From: Lyophyllum atratum
Lineage: Eukaryota; Basidiomycota; Agaricomycetes; Agaricales; Lyophyllaceae
Assembly: GCA_014905825.1 (NCBI GenBank)
Contig: JACGCN010000035.1
Coordinates: 434,001 to 498,000, forward strand
Direction of reading: 5' to 3'
DNA: 64,000 bases
Shown here one piece after another: positions 1 to 11,309 of the stretch; position 1 is the first letter of the stretch, and each line of letters opens with the position of its first letter. The position numbers and the translations under genes were made by a program. The notes beneath the pieces were generated by a model, which saw nothing but the letters and a program-made list of their open reading frames with translations, made no database searches and was not told where the DNA came from.

Positions 1-11
1 TCTGCACCAGC

Positions 12-2779
12 ATGTCGAGTTCCAACGATGCAGCGCAGAGGACAGCAAATGACATGACTACTGCGAGAGCTGGAGCGTCAATAGACGTTTCTTCTACCAG
101 GGATTTCTTGCATAGCGAGTATCCATTCCCTATAGTCGCGTGGATGCCGAAGCGGGGTCAAGAAAGCTGAACGAAATCCCCTCCTAGATGGACACGAAGA
201 GTGGCAAAAGCGGGACAAGATCGTCAGTGTTTTGGAGAACGATCCTGTGTTTGATAAGTCGCGCAGGTGACCGACAAAGCACGTTTGTACGACGAACCTC
301 GAACTCATTCGGTCGTCTTATAGAGAATTTATGACCCGCACCGAACGCTATCAACGCGGGCTTGCCATGACTAACCGTATCTATGAGCTTCAGGAAACAC
401 GTAGATGGTCAAACGAGGATACTTCCCTCGCAATCGCAAGTCTGGACGAAGGTCTTCCGAATGGTCTCCACAACGTCGGTACGTATTGGAAACAACGGAT
501 TCAAAGCGTTATTTGACTCCTCGGACTAGCGTTCCAGCCCGTCTTTTTCTCCCAAGGGTCGCCTTCACTCGTGGCCAAGTATGGCCCACTAATCGCGACG
601 CGCGGGATCCTGGGATGCTACCTCCAGACTGAACTCGGCCACGGAACTAATGTCGGGAAATTAGAAACCACTGCAACCTTCATACCCGAGACGCAGGAGT
701 TTGAGATCAACTCACCCACCCTCACGAGTAGTAAATGGTGGATCGGAGCGCTAGGGAAGACATCAACACATGGGGTGGTTCAAGCGAAATTGATTCTTCC
801 AGATGGAAACGACGTTGGCCCTCATCTCTTCCTCGTCCAGTTGAGGAGTATGGGTAATGGCATTGGTGTCCTTCTACTTATTTTAGTTCCTGACGTCTGC
901 TAGATGATCACAAGGTCCTGCCTGGTCTTGTTATCGGCGATATTGGTCTGCATCGTCTCCTTACAAATTAGCGAAAGCATTGACGGCAGTTTAGGCCCTA
1001 AGGCATTAGCGGGCTATTCCACGACCGATAACGGGTTTGCGCGGTTTGACCATGTCCGTATACCGAAGGAGAACATGCTATCCAAATTTGCGCAGGTCAC
1101 GGATGATGGGCAATACGTTCAACCTCCTCACGCGAAACTCAGTTACGGCGGGGTGAGTGTTTCTTAAACCAGCAGAAATCCAGCAAGCAAGCTCACAATT
1201 TCTCAGATGCTTTACATTCGCGCAAAGTATGTAGTTCTTTTACGCTGTCATCTTACGCGTCTGATGAATCTCATGCTAGCATGGTGACGGGTGCAGGCTG
1301 GCTGATGGCGAAAGGTTGATTCTTGTTCTCGACCATTTCACCATTCGCGCTAATCCTTCCACCAGCCGCCACCGTTTCAATACGATATGCCACGGTGAGG
1401 AGACAAGGTGAAAGAGGCTCCGATGGCCTTGAAAAACAAACCATTACCTACCCGTCTGTCTATATCCGCCTGCTGCCCATCCTATCACATGCCTACGTCT
1501 TCATTCAGCTTGGTCGGACGCTGGTGCGTCGCAGCACAGATGCAGACAACGGTTATCCACATACTAATGACGATGTATCTCAGCTTCAATCCTTCGACGC
1601 TATGTCCAAACGGCTGGCATCAGGGGATACATCATTACTTGCAGAGATGCATGCGACCACGAGTGGTCTGAAAGTCATGGTTTCTTCTTTGGGTGTCCAT
1701 GACCTTGAGGTCGCCAGACGGTCTATGGGCGGCCATGGATACAGCGCGTTCGCTGGCCTTGGTAGGCTTTACGCTGATTACCTCCCAAGTGTAACGTAAG
1801 CCAGCAGTGTTTCCTGCACCTATAACGTCAATAAGTTCAATGATGTCACAGATACGAGGGTGATAACTTCGTGCTGGACCAACAGGTCGTCCGTGCTGCT
1901 CTCAAGTCGTATAAAACCCTTTTCTCCTCTGCAGACCCCCCGGCGTCCTCGTTATCGCCATCTTCACATTACCTCCGCCTCCTACTCCCATCTAACCAGC
2001 CCCCTACGGCAACCGACGCCTCCTGGCAGGATCCCGCCTTTGCCATCAGCCTTCTGGAATGGCGCGCTGCTCTCCTAGTTCAGGAGCATGCGCAGACCTT
2101 TGAAATTCCCGATGCGAGCGTCAACCAGCGTGTGTCCAAGGCAGTTACCGAGGCGTTTATTGCTGTCCAGGTTGGCGAGATCATCGCGAACCTCGTACTC
2201 TCAGCCCCAACTCGGGAGGTTGTTCGTTCTCTGTATACCCTTGTGAGCCGCTCTCAATTTGAGTCGCTGAAATAATTGACAAGCATCGGATATCATAGTA
2301 CCTGCTCACCGTCATCGAAGCGAGCCTCGTTGATCTCCTTTCATCTGGCCTATTGCGATCACTGGATAAGAAGCAATCCGGCTCAAGCGATCCAGCTCGT
2401 CCATTGCGGTTGTATATCAATCAACTTTGTCAAGAGCTACTACCGAATGCTATAGGACTAAGCGACGCCTTCGGTTTTACCGATTGGGAGCTGGATAGGT
2501 ATGATTCGAAGACTATAGCCCTCATATTGTAGTTGTTGACGTAAATACGTAGTGCCCTTGGGGTCTTCGATGGGAAGGTCTATGATGCGTTGTGGGAGCG
2601 CGCGCAAACTGAGCCACTCAATCAGACAGAGGTCACCACGGCGTACGAGGTGGGCCGTGTTTTATTCCTTTTGAGTCTGGGTACGTGCTGATATTTCGTC
2701 GGTAAAGGAATCCATCAAACCCATGCTATTGCGTGGTCGACGACAGGCGAGGCAAGGTCGTGCCGCAGCCAAATTATGA
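12..2779 (+). CDS. Peroxisomal acyl-CoA oxidase
   Basis: Catalyses the first, H2O2-forming step of peroxisomal beta-oxidation (acyl-CoA to trans-2-enoyl-CoA, FAD cofactor). Translating across short introns gives family signatures in order: DPVFDKSRR and TRTERYQRGLAMT near the N-terminus, LQTELGHGTNV, then PKALAGYSTTDNGFARFDHV, IPKENML, the LLPILSHAYVF helix region, RRSMGGHGYSAFAGL and a typical helical C-terminal half. The protein ends in AKL, a variant PTS1 peroxisome import signal, which supports the stop at 2777-2779. Start chosen at the first ATG of an open frame that leads into RAGASIDVSSTRDFLH; a later in-frame ATG at 54 is possible. At least eight introns, for example about 479-530, 852-903 and 949-994. 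The exact splice after DFLH (about 118-190) is unresolved. No intact exon is missing as far as I can follow. Confidence 0.93.
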
Positions 2780-3258
2780 TTCAAACGAACGGCTTGATGT
2801 AAGATGGTCCCTCAAATGTATTTCTATGTAACCTCCGGAAGGATTTACGGGTATTGTACCAATGCATGGTGATCAGAGTCGAGAGTGGTTAGATGTAACG
2901 GTCTCAGAGTGCGCGTTAAGAGGTAGTTTAGCCACGATACTTTGACGATACTGATCTTAATGGCTCTTCAGCACCATGGCACCGACCTCTTTGAATAAAA
3001 TGTACCATTATCAGAACTCTGCAATGCTTTTAAAGTTGGATGGTCCAGATCTTGTCAGCAACCCGTCCCTTTAGCTACTTGTAGTCTCTTCCTGAATGAA
3101 AGCTGGAAGTGTCCGAGGGTTCGGATCGGAAGGCGTTAAATTGCCGGATGCCGACGGCATTGGGCAAACCCTGGCAAACCATTATTGCCGACCCGAAACG
3201 ATGGTAACGATCCAGTAGACAGGTAATTCTCACCACACCCTCTTTGTGATCGACCACC
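2780..3258. other. Intergenic region, tandem genes
   Basis: This stretch holds the presumed 3' end of the acyl-CoA oxidase transcript and the promoter of the next plus-strand gene. I see no credible coding exon, repeat or strong TATA box in it. Confidence 0.5.
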
Positions 3259-5662
3259 ATGTCCTCTTGTCCACCGGACGAGTTGACGACCACCGTGTAC
3301 GATGCGCTGCACTCCCTATCCCAGCACAACAAGGCGAATTTTCTGCTCGACACGTCTCTAGCTCTCATACAGGCTGGAAGGTACGTCCTTATGTTCACAT
3401 TTTTGGCAGCTTTCGAATGCATATTTCAGATATGGACCAGAGGTTGAGAACTATCTGGAGGTGTATCTCAAAACCCCTAACTTGCCGAAGGCGGACGTCG
3501 CGCGCGCCTTGCTTGCGCGCGGTAACGCTCGCAAATGCGGTGGAGAAAGTCTTCTGTCAAAAGCACAACAAGGTAAGCCATTGGTTCTGGGATCGCAAGG
3601 CAGTAGCGCCAGAAAGGGCTTAGAGGTATGGTCACCTGGTGGAGAGGCTCACCACCTATCATCTTAATGTCTCTGCAATGAATGTCTGGAAGTTCATGTC
3701 CGATGTGGAGGATGGTGGCCATTTTGGAAATCAGGCGGAGGCATGACCCTTCGCGTCATACATCCAGGGCTAGGCTACCGGCTTGTTCGGGGATTTATTT
3801 TTGCGCGACGGGTTTCGCTCCCAGTGGAAACTTGTGGTGAATGGGTTGGTCACTCGTCGGCGGTGTCACGTACTTTTCTCTGCCTTTCCTTTTGTGGACT
3901 GCTGATTTCCCTCGAAGTGCTGCTTGTTCCCAGAGCTGACCATGTATCCTCAGACTTCCAAGCAGTGCTGAAATTGGACCCCTCCAATCGCGAGATTCAG
4001 CAACATATACGACGCGACAAGCGGGTGCGTTTCCTGTCCATTGTTCTGTAGGGTTCTCAGTCTCACGCCAAGCAGATCCGTTTTGTAGCGGAACCAGCCT
4101 CACAACGTGCTCCTCTCGAAGTATGGGAACGGATTGCATATCATATCCCACGGCACCACCTGCGTACCTGGCTATTCGTGTCTTCTTTTCACAGAGACAT
4201 CGCCGTTCGACAAATATTCCATACACTTGACCTCTATTTCGGAGAGGACCAAGAAAACCTCAACCGTGGCTTGGACATCTTCGATAGGGCCAAGGCCGAC
4301 CCGGTGTTTGCGAGTCGGGTCAAGTCTCTACGGCTTCATTGGGCATATGAGGAAGGTGACATGCTAGACCTCATGACGCGTGAGTGTAGCTCCGAGTGCT
4401 TTTCCAGTCGCTTACTAACTTTCTTACTCAGGCATCTTCAAAACCGCATTGCCTGAGTTTAAGGCGCTCGTGGACTTTGAATGGATCGGCTATCCGGAGA
4501 TGCGCGCCGAAATGGTGCAGGCAGTCCTTGCGAGCCATCCCCATCTTCGTGGGCTTGGTCTAATGTGAGTTTAACATATGCCTGCCGCAGCACACCCCTA
4601 ATCAATTATGTTTCCAGCGGTTGGCATTTTGACGCTGTTGGTGTATCAGCGTTCCAGAACCTACGGAAGTTCACGCTGCGGGCAGAGGACGATGATGGGT
4701 TCGCGGACATGGGGGAGGTGCGGACTGTGCTGGACCAGAACCGCAATACGCTACGACATCTGATCCTTGGCGCGTATCTTGCACGACATCACTCATGGGA
4801 CTCTGCGTTCCAGTCGGTGACCATCAAGAACCTAACACATCTGGACCTCGTCGACACACGCATCTCACACATCGTGTTCGCGCGGATAGCACACGCACAC
4901 AATTTGCAGAGCCTGACGCTCCATGGGACGTTTGAGGAACCAGCTTCCGCTGCAGTAGTATTCACCAGCGATCAGGTCATTGATGACCAGCACACGTTCC
5001 TCCCGCACCTTGAGGCATTCCGGTTCGTGCTTGTAGGCCATGACGACGAGTACGCACTCTATCAGAGTGTAACACAGTTCTTGAGGCGGAGAAGGCGGCT
5101 GAGACGGCTGGATCTGGGCAACTGTCCATGGGATCTGGTGCTGAACGTCCTTCCGGAACTCTCGGGCCTGCGGGTCCTGGGTGTGCGGATTGCGAATCTC
5201 ACACAGCAGGCTCTGACGTCGCTAGTGAAGGTGATCCCACAGGAGATGGCTGCCATCAACGTCACGACGGTGGTCTCGGACAAAATTCTGAACGAGTACG
5301 CGCAGCATTTTGCGCGATTCTGCTCGCTGTCCTTCCTCCACCTCCAATGCACATCGCAACGGCGGCCGAAGCCGAATCTCATGTCGGAGAAAGACTTCCA
5401 AGTGCAAACTGACATCTGGAACTCCAGCGCGCGCAGCATTGCGACTGCGTTGCCGTCTGTGGATTTCCTTGGGTGGCATGGGGAGCATTATGTTGTCGTG
5501 CGGACGGATGACACCAGTGAATGTGGGAGTGTGGAGCTGAAGGAGCTGCCAGCGAGGCGGCGGCTAGACTGCGGGAAGGGCGTGGATTTGGGCAGTGGGG
5601 ATGCGGCATGGTTGGAGAGGAAGGATGTGCCGATGGATTATGAGATGCCTGGGTTAGACTGA
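3259..5662 (+). CDS. TPR / F-box-like / LRR protein
   Basis: Likely a substrate-recognition protein of an SCF-type ubiquitin ligase, inferred from domain order. The N-terminal ~90 residues (from MSSCPPDELTTTVYDAL) form TPR-like helices ending in FQAVLKLDPSN, a classic TPR motif. An F-box-like stretch follows (PLEVWERIAYHIPRHHLRTWLFVSSFHRD), then LRR-like segments such as LRHLILGAY, LTHLDLVDTRIS, LQSLTLHGTF and LRRLDLGNCPW. The region from about 4620 to 5662 is one long exon. Introns are mostly about 50 bases, but the one from about 3573 to 3952 is roughly 380 bases, far longer than the others in this window. The TPR+F-box+LRR arrangement is common in Agaricomycetes; the substrate cannot be predicted. 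Confidence 0.8.
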
Positions 5663-6559
5663 AGACTGATGGAGGGACGAGTATGGAACCTAACGACAAC
5701 CTCTGACATACGTGTACGAATAGCTGTAGCCCTTTTCTACGTCCTGTATTGTGTTGCCTGCTGTATTTTATGGGTTTTTAGGATATAACGATGGTCTACA
5801 AGGTTTACTGTTGCTCGTTCGGCCTCCAGGCCTCAGGTCTCACCGATGTATCTTACTCGTAGTACCGGAGGCTAAGCCGAATGTTAATCAGAATGAACAC
5901 CCGGGGGAGAGTGCCGCATCACCGACCGTGAATTGGCTCCTCCCGGCACTGAATAGCATAGCATTTCTGTGCAGGTCGGATGAGTTGGGATTCGCTACAA
6001 GCAGGCTACAGAGAGTTCAGACAGGTTGGTGGTCACGGTAGCTAAGCAGCGTCAGGAATGATATGATTTCGAACTCAGCGTACTAAAGAATCAATCTATT
6101 TATGTCGGCCCGGATTCGCCCCCTCACACTGGTTTCCCTTGGTTTCCTGCAAAATTGTGAGTCTGGACTGTATGCAGCTTCTAGCATCGTACTTGTTGCA
6201 TACCGTCGCATCTCGCCGACACACTTCATCCGCGACACGGTTCAAGCGCATCGATAGTATTGGCGGCCTGTGAGCGCGTTGTCAATTCCAAGTCCCCCAC
6301 GGGGGATTTGAGTCACCGTGTCACCAACATTGATCTTCACTTACCGGATAGCTGCGAGCACCCTTTCATAAAAGGCTACGTATACGACTATATAAGTGAA
6401 CGGTCTTCAGATAGCAAGGACTTACGTCTTCTCTGATGGGCGTCACTTTTAGTTCTGTTGACGCGGGCAGGCTGACGATAAAGCTCTCCACTCTTGGACC
6501 ATCGCCTACTTCGACTTCCAGTCCAGACCCCTCCTGTTCCACTTGCAAGCCTTCGCTCA
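5663..6559. other. Intergenic region upstream of hydrolase
   Basis: No coding exon is evident. Two TATA-like elements (CATAAAAGG near 6366 and TATATAAG at 6389-6396) lie upstream of the hydrolase start and probably belong to its promoter. The remainder shows nothing I can name. Confidence 0.5.
6389..6396 (+). promoter_or_regulatory. TATA box, hydrolase gene
   Basis: TATATAAG lies about 165 bases upstream of the preferred ATG (6560) and about 98 bases upstream of an alternative in-frame ATG (6494). Its position fits a fungal core promoter; assignment is by position only. Confidence 0.4.
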
Positions 6560-7951
6560 ATGGAAGACCACATGCAGTTCGGCCAAGTGTCCTGGACAGA
6601 AATAGGGCGCATCGTGCTCATCGTGGCCCAACTGCGTCAGTTCCACGCCAATAAAGCCCGCGCATCTTCCCTAACTTTCGAGGCATTTCCGCAGCCTCGA
6701 TACTCCTATGGAGCTTGTTCAAAGCCAGATTCCTGCCTTCTTCCAAGACTCACAAACGCTGGAAGCGCACCCTTGGAGACACCGCATTTCGTTTCCTCGC
6801 GGATTCGTTGAACATGCGCCAGTTTCAATACTGCCTAGGGACAACATTGCAGATCTACGAAGCATGGGCAAAGCAAAAGGGCCTCCCGGTCCTGGTGGAT
6901 GAGATAGGCGATGACGCGCGATTACTATGGATTGGACCCAGGAGAACGGATGGAGTTGTCCTTTATTTTCATGGTATTGTACCACCGCACTACGACTCTA
7001 AGAAATAATCTAACTTGGCTACACCAGGCGGGGGATATGTAATCCCTATGCAGTACTTTGGAGCATCCTTTTGGAACTATGTACGTCTGGAACTTGGACG
7101 CAACGGCCTAGACGTCGGTATCGCTATTCTTAGCTACTGTGAGTCGGGGGATCGAGTAGAGATGCAAAAAGATGCTTATGCCTCATCTAGCCATTGTCCC
7201 GACGGTGGTATTCCCGACGCAGCTCATGCAGGCTGTCAGAGCACTGCAGCATGTCCTTGGTACCGGTTGCAGTGCTCAGAACATCCAGATAGTGGGCGAC
7301 TCTGCGGGTGCCAATCTAGCACTTGCCTTACTTTCACATATGCTCCGCCCCGTAGAAAGCGTTCCACCCCTCGTGTTGGCATCCCCATTACGCGGCATCT
7401 ACCTCATGTCTCCATGGGTCTCGTTCACTGGCGACACTGGATCTCACGCCGCCAACGATAGAACAGACGTGGTAGGAGCCAGGACCTTCGGCTACTGCGG
7501 TCGAAAGGTATTTGAGGGTGTCCCTGAATCACTCCATGTATACTTGGAAGGTAGTAAAGCCCCAGCATCGTGGTTCAGCGGGGTAGACGGGATCGTGGAC
7601 CGCATCTTGGTCACTGCTGGGGGTGCAGAGTGCTTGAGGGACGATATCGTCAAAGTTGCTGACGGACTTGCTAATCATCATGATGGTGTGAGCCTCTTGG
7701 TGATGGAGGATGGCGTGCACAACGATCCTTTCTACGACTTTCTCGTGGGAGAGACGGATCTCTGCAGCTTGACGCCGATGATCGTCAAATGGGTTAGAGA
7801 CGGGTTCGTAGAGGAAAAAGAAAGGCTGTATGCATATAAAGACCAATGGTGCGCTGGATTCCAAGATTGTGATCTCGCTCCGCAAAATGACTCTGATGTG
7901 TACGCAGTGGTGTCACTGGCATATAAATCATGGACGGTCCACGGCAGTTAG
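6560..7951 (+). CDS. Alpha/beta hydrolase, HSL / steryl acetyl hydrolase-like
   Basis: A serine esterase of the hormone-sensitive-lipase type, perhaps a sterol or xenobiotic ester deacetylase by resemblance to yeast Say1-like proteins. Splicing gives a hydrophobic N-terminal anchor (IGRIVLIVAQLPSILLW), the oxyanion motif HGGGYVIPM formed across the intron that starts at about 6974, the nucleophile elbow GDSAGANLALALLSH, the acid-bearing ILVTAGGAECLRDD and the catalytic His in DGVHNDPF. All triad residues are present. Start chosen at MEDHMQFGQ (6560) because its intact paralogue at 62959 also begins just before the membrane segment; in-frame ATG 6494 would add 22 residues. Three introns of about 50-60 bases are evident. 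The same family appears as a decayed copy at 60257 and an intact one at 62959. Substrate unknown. Confidence 0.85.
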
Positions 7952-8323
7952 AGCACGCCTTGAGTGAATCCTTAGCACCAAATTGACAAAGACGCCGGCA
8001 TCGGTGGCATCCTTTTTTTGTACGACTCAGCATTTTTTCTGGCTTGCATTCGCGCTGGAAACTCACCATAATATTCTATGGTGTCAAGATTCAGCTCGTC
8101 ATTGATATTTAAGTCCTCGAGAAACAAGACACTAACACCGATTTTGAGCAATTATAGGACTACGCTACTAGTATCATATGCACTGGTATATTGGAGCAGT
8201 GGCGTCGACTGCCATGTTCCTCCTGTCCCTCCTTAGAACATCCGAGTTGTATCTAATTCGTATCAGATGAAGAACCGATCGCACAAATTAGAGTGACCTT
8301 ACCATCATCCATGACATATCATT
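7952..8323. other. Convergent intergenic region
   Basis: Lies between the 3' ends of the hydrolase (+) and the small protein (-). No coding signal or repeat seen. Confidence 0.45.
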
Positions 8324-8539
8324 TCAAATTCTCTTCGTCGACTGGGTCGGAAGGGTGACTACGGAAGCGTGTTTCGACGGCTTTTTGGATGATGATTTAG
8401 AGGATGGCGGCAGGATAGGCACTGGACCGGAAAATCCGTATGAGGAAACGAGAGCACCGAATGCAGCCTCGTAGTTTTTAGGCGATTTTTGAGGGGTGAG
8501 GGTCGAGGAGGAAGAGTTGGTTGATCTGGAGGCGAACAT
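8324..8539 (-). CDS. Small Ser/Pro-rich conserved fungal protein
   Basis: A 71-residue single-exon frame, rich in Ser, Thr, Pro and Lys, around a core NYEAAFGALVSSYGFSG. Short mushroom proteins with an AAFGAL-x-SSYGFGG-type core exist as far as I recall, which is the main reason for calling this a gene; no function is known to me. Upstream in gene orientation are CTATAAACC (about 8578-8586) and a pyrimidine-rich leader before the ATG, in line with a real promoter. It has no signal peptide or membrane segment and is probably disordered. It could still be a chance frame. Confidence 0.5.
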   Translation of the reverse strand: MFASRSTNSSSSTLTPQKSPKNYEAAFGALVSSYGFSGPVPILPPSSKSSSKKPSKHASVVTLPTQSTKRI

Positions 8540-9276
8540 CGAAGATAGAAAATTGTGATTGGCAAGACTGGAGGTGGCTGGTTTATAGAAAGCAAATATG
8601 ACAAGGGATGTTTGATTTAATGGATGCTAGGATGGTATATGTTTTTATAGGCCATGAAGACGCCGAATGAGCGGAAGCGAAACGAGAAGAGATTCCCAGA
8701 AACGTGCAATCGAGTCACAAATGCTCCATCCACAGCACTTCACATCACCCAGGACCATCATTCCGAAGGCCATCGTAGTAGGGAGAATGGCTGTGTGAGT
8801 CAGTCCGCAGCCGTCGCAGTTAGCAGATGATCACGGAATCGGAAAAAGCTGATGACCAAAACGTTTTGCTTTATTAGAATTTGGTCAGAAATCATTGTAG
8901 CTAGTTGCGTCTGACAGTCTGACAGTGGAGACCTCACGATGACGGTCAACAAGCTTCGCGCCTGATCCAACCGAAGGGGTAGAGGCAAGAGCTGCCGAAT
9001 ATTTAGGAACCTCGACTTCGCCAAACAACCACCTGCACAATCTATATATAGATCAGCGTAGCAAAACCTCTTGATGAGCATACGACTTCGAAGAGATTCA
9101 CAGATTACAGAATCAGGGCTCGATGCGCACATGGTCCATTCCCTGCTTATCTCCCGTGACCACCGCTGCGCCCCAGTATCATCACGCTCAGGATATCCAG
9201 AATTAGGTTATTGCACTGGTTGGGAAAATCTATGGAGAACATGTGGGCTGTACTTGCTTTCCTTTTACAGATACCT
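8540..9276. other. Intergenic region, no gene recognised
   Basis: Contains the promoter side of the small protein and the downstream side of QCR2. Frames here are short and of unrelated composition. A C-terminal QCR2 exon begins at 9277; nothing else is supportable. Confidence 0.45.
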
Positions 9277-10782
9277 TCACAGCCCAAGGTCATCAGCGTA
9301 TGGCAGCTTGATCACATCTCCGACGGCAACATATGTAGGCTTGCTCTTGATGATGGAAGAGGCAGCCTGGGGTAGATCATTTTAATCAGTAAACTGCTCA
9401 GTGTAGAAAATGCCTTGATGGGAGGCTCTCACCTTCGTGAATGCGGACGACGTCAGCTTGTCAAAGGACGAGAGGGATACCTCGGGTATGGTGGAAGAAC
9501 CAGCCAGAACCTGTCGTACTTGTTTGAACATCAGATTTCAGGAATTACACACTGTAAACGCACCTGCGAGCCCAACACTGTCAACAAGCCTTCCCGGCCC
9601 TCCGTAGCGCTCGCAGCGGCGAACTTGGCCTTTGCCACTGCCTTCCTGAACTCCTCCTCTGGGATACCCGCTGCAGCCTTCTTCAACACGTCGACCGCAG
9701 CCTTTCCAGCCTGCCTCACATCTGCCGCATTCGCGCCCTGGACAAGCAGGCCAACGAGGGTGGCATCCGAGTAGGGCAGGTATACAGATTGCACTGTAGT
9801 GCCATTGGGGATCGAAGAAGCCATGGAGGAGAGACCTTGCGACCACTTGACTGAGGCCTCGGGCGAGAGGTAGGCCGCAAGGGTGGCAAGCTCGACAGAG
9901 GGGGCACCGGTCGCACCGAAGCCAACGAAGACGGTCTGTGGGCCGTTGTGAGACGAGACCCTGTTCTCACCTCCGAAGTAGGTTGACGCTGAGGAGGAGG
10001 CGGTCGCGGAAGGGGGGGTTGAGCCCAGGGATTTCTCCACGAGCTGCGCGAGAACAGCATGATCGATACCCGCACCGAGGACGGCCATGTTGCCTTTCGT
10101 GAATGCAGATTTAGCAAATGATTTGATGTCTTCGGCGGTGATGGTGGTGTGAGAGGGTGCGAAGAGGGACGCGCCGAGGCCAGAGCGGAAGGCAAGGGTG
10201 TGGGCGAGGTCGAGAGCGTACGCTGCGGGATCGGAGGTGGCTATTCTGGTGTCATTCTCAACCAGAGGCTTAACGTACTCGTCAAATTCAGGGCGAGTGA
10301 ATTTGGCCGAGGTGACCCAGGAAGAGAGGACGTCAACGAAGAATTGCCTGCGGGGATTAGGGCTCATTTTTGCAGAATTTGAGTAGAACTCACTCATCGC
10401 CACGGAGGAACTCTGCCGTCAAGGCCAGATGTTCCCGAGTCAAGCTCGCGGACAAAACGCCTCCTAAGAGCTCGCTCTCGCGAACTGTCCTGAGTGCCGA
10501 CCGTTTCGCCGTGCCCTACAGAAACGACACCACACCGCGTCAGAACCAGAGGCGACGATCCATTAGACAGCAACTGACCTTGAATGCAAAGTTTTTCAGA
10601 GCATTAGCCACTCCTGGTTTCGACTCGAACCTGCTGCCTGCTTTAACGAGGATTGTCACCGCAGAAGTTGGCTGGTTGCGGTCAACGGCGGCTACTTTGA
10701 CTCCGGCGCTGTCGACGACAGTGGCAAAGGAGCGCGCGATGCGCTGCGCATTTCGCGCTGTCGGCACTCTAGTAGAGAGCAT
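9277..10782 (-). CDS. QCR2: Cytochrome b-c1 complex core subunit 2
   Basis: Core subunit 2 of mitochondrial complex III, an M16 peptidase-fold protein that has lost catalysis and has a structural role on the matrix side. The start MLSTRVPTARNAQRIARSFA is an Arg/Ser-rich mitochondrial presequence. It is followed by AVDRNQPTSAVTILVKAGSRFE, the M16 N-terminal strand seen in QCR2. Later hallmarks are EHLALTAEFLRGDEQFFVDVL, AFRSGLGASLFAP and the glycine-rich middle. The zinc motif HxxEH is absent, as expected. The C-terminal exon is separated by two short introns (about 9515-9565 and 9374-9431) and ends in LPYADDLGL before the stop at 9277-9279. An upstream in-frame ATG at 10869 is less likely because it would precede the presequence. 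Confidence 0.9.
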
Positions 10783-11275
10783 AGAGTATTTTGGGGGAAA
10801 CGGGTGGAGGTGCGTGCACAAGTTGTTTTCGGACTTGCTGGGCTTCCGGATTATTCCGGGCCCCGGCAATTACTGTCAAGGGCTCCGCACGTTTTCTTCG
10901 CTCCCTCGACGACACCTCCACCACTGTGGCTGGTATTGCGCCCTCCCTACCCTCTTTGAAAAAGTAATCACGACTTTAGAGACATCATGCATTGGATACT
11001 TGTTGCTTGCAGTCCTTGTATTTTTAGAACAACCCTGACGCGTCCTATCGCGCTGCCAGAGTACTAGTACTGTAGATGGCGTCATGTAAATGAGAAACAT
11101 TGCTGAACAATTATTTCCTGGGCACGTGAATATTCGAAGGCCGGTATGAGTAGCCTAGGTATGCAGTCGATTCATACGTATCCTTAGGACTCCTACTTTC
11201 GTACGTGATAACCTCTGTAAATGGGTAGTATTCTAATCTACAGCCTCTGCGCATGCACTGTTGCAATACACTAAT
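10783..11275. other. Intergenic region, QCR2 promoter
   Basis: Holds the QCR2 upstream region and the 3' flank of the methyltransferase gene. The only structure noted is one copy of a 38-39 bp direct duplication at its right edge (11233-11270), described separately. Confidence 0.5.
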
Positions 11276-11309
11276 CTACAGCCTCTGCGCATGCACTGTG
11301 TGCAATACA
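11233..11309. repeat. 38/39-bp tandem duplication over a stop codon
   Basis: Two adjacent copies (11233-11270 and 11271-11309) start TAATCTACAGCCTCTGCGCA and end CAATACAC. They differ by one indel (TGTTGC versus TGTGTGC). The right copy encodes the last residues and stop of the minus-strand methyltransferase; the left copy repeats them just beyond the stop. Confidence 0.9.
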
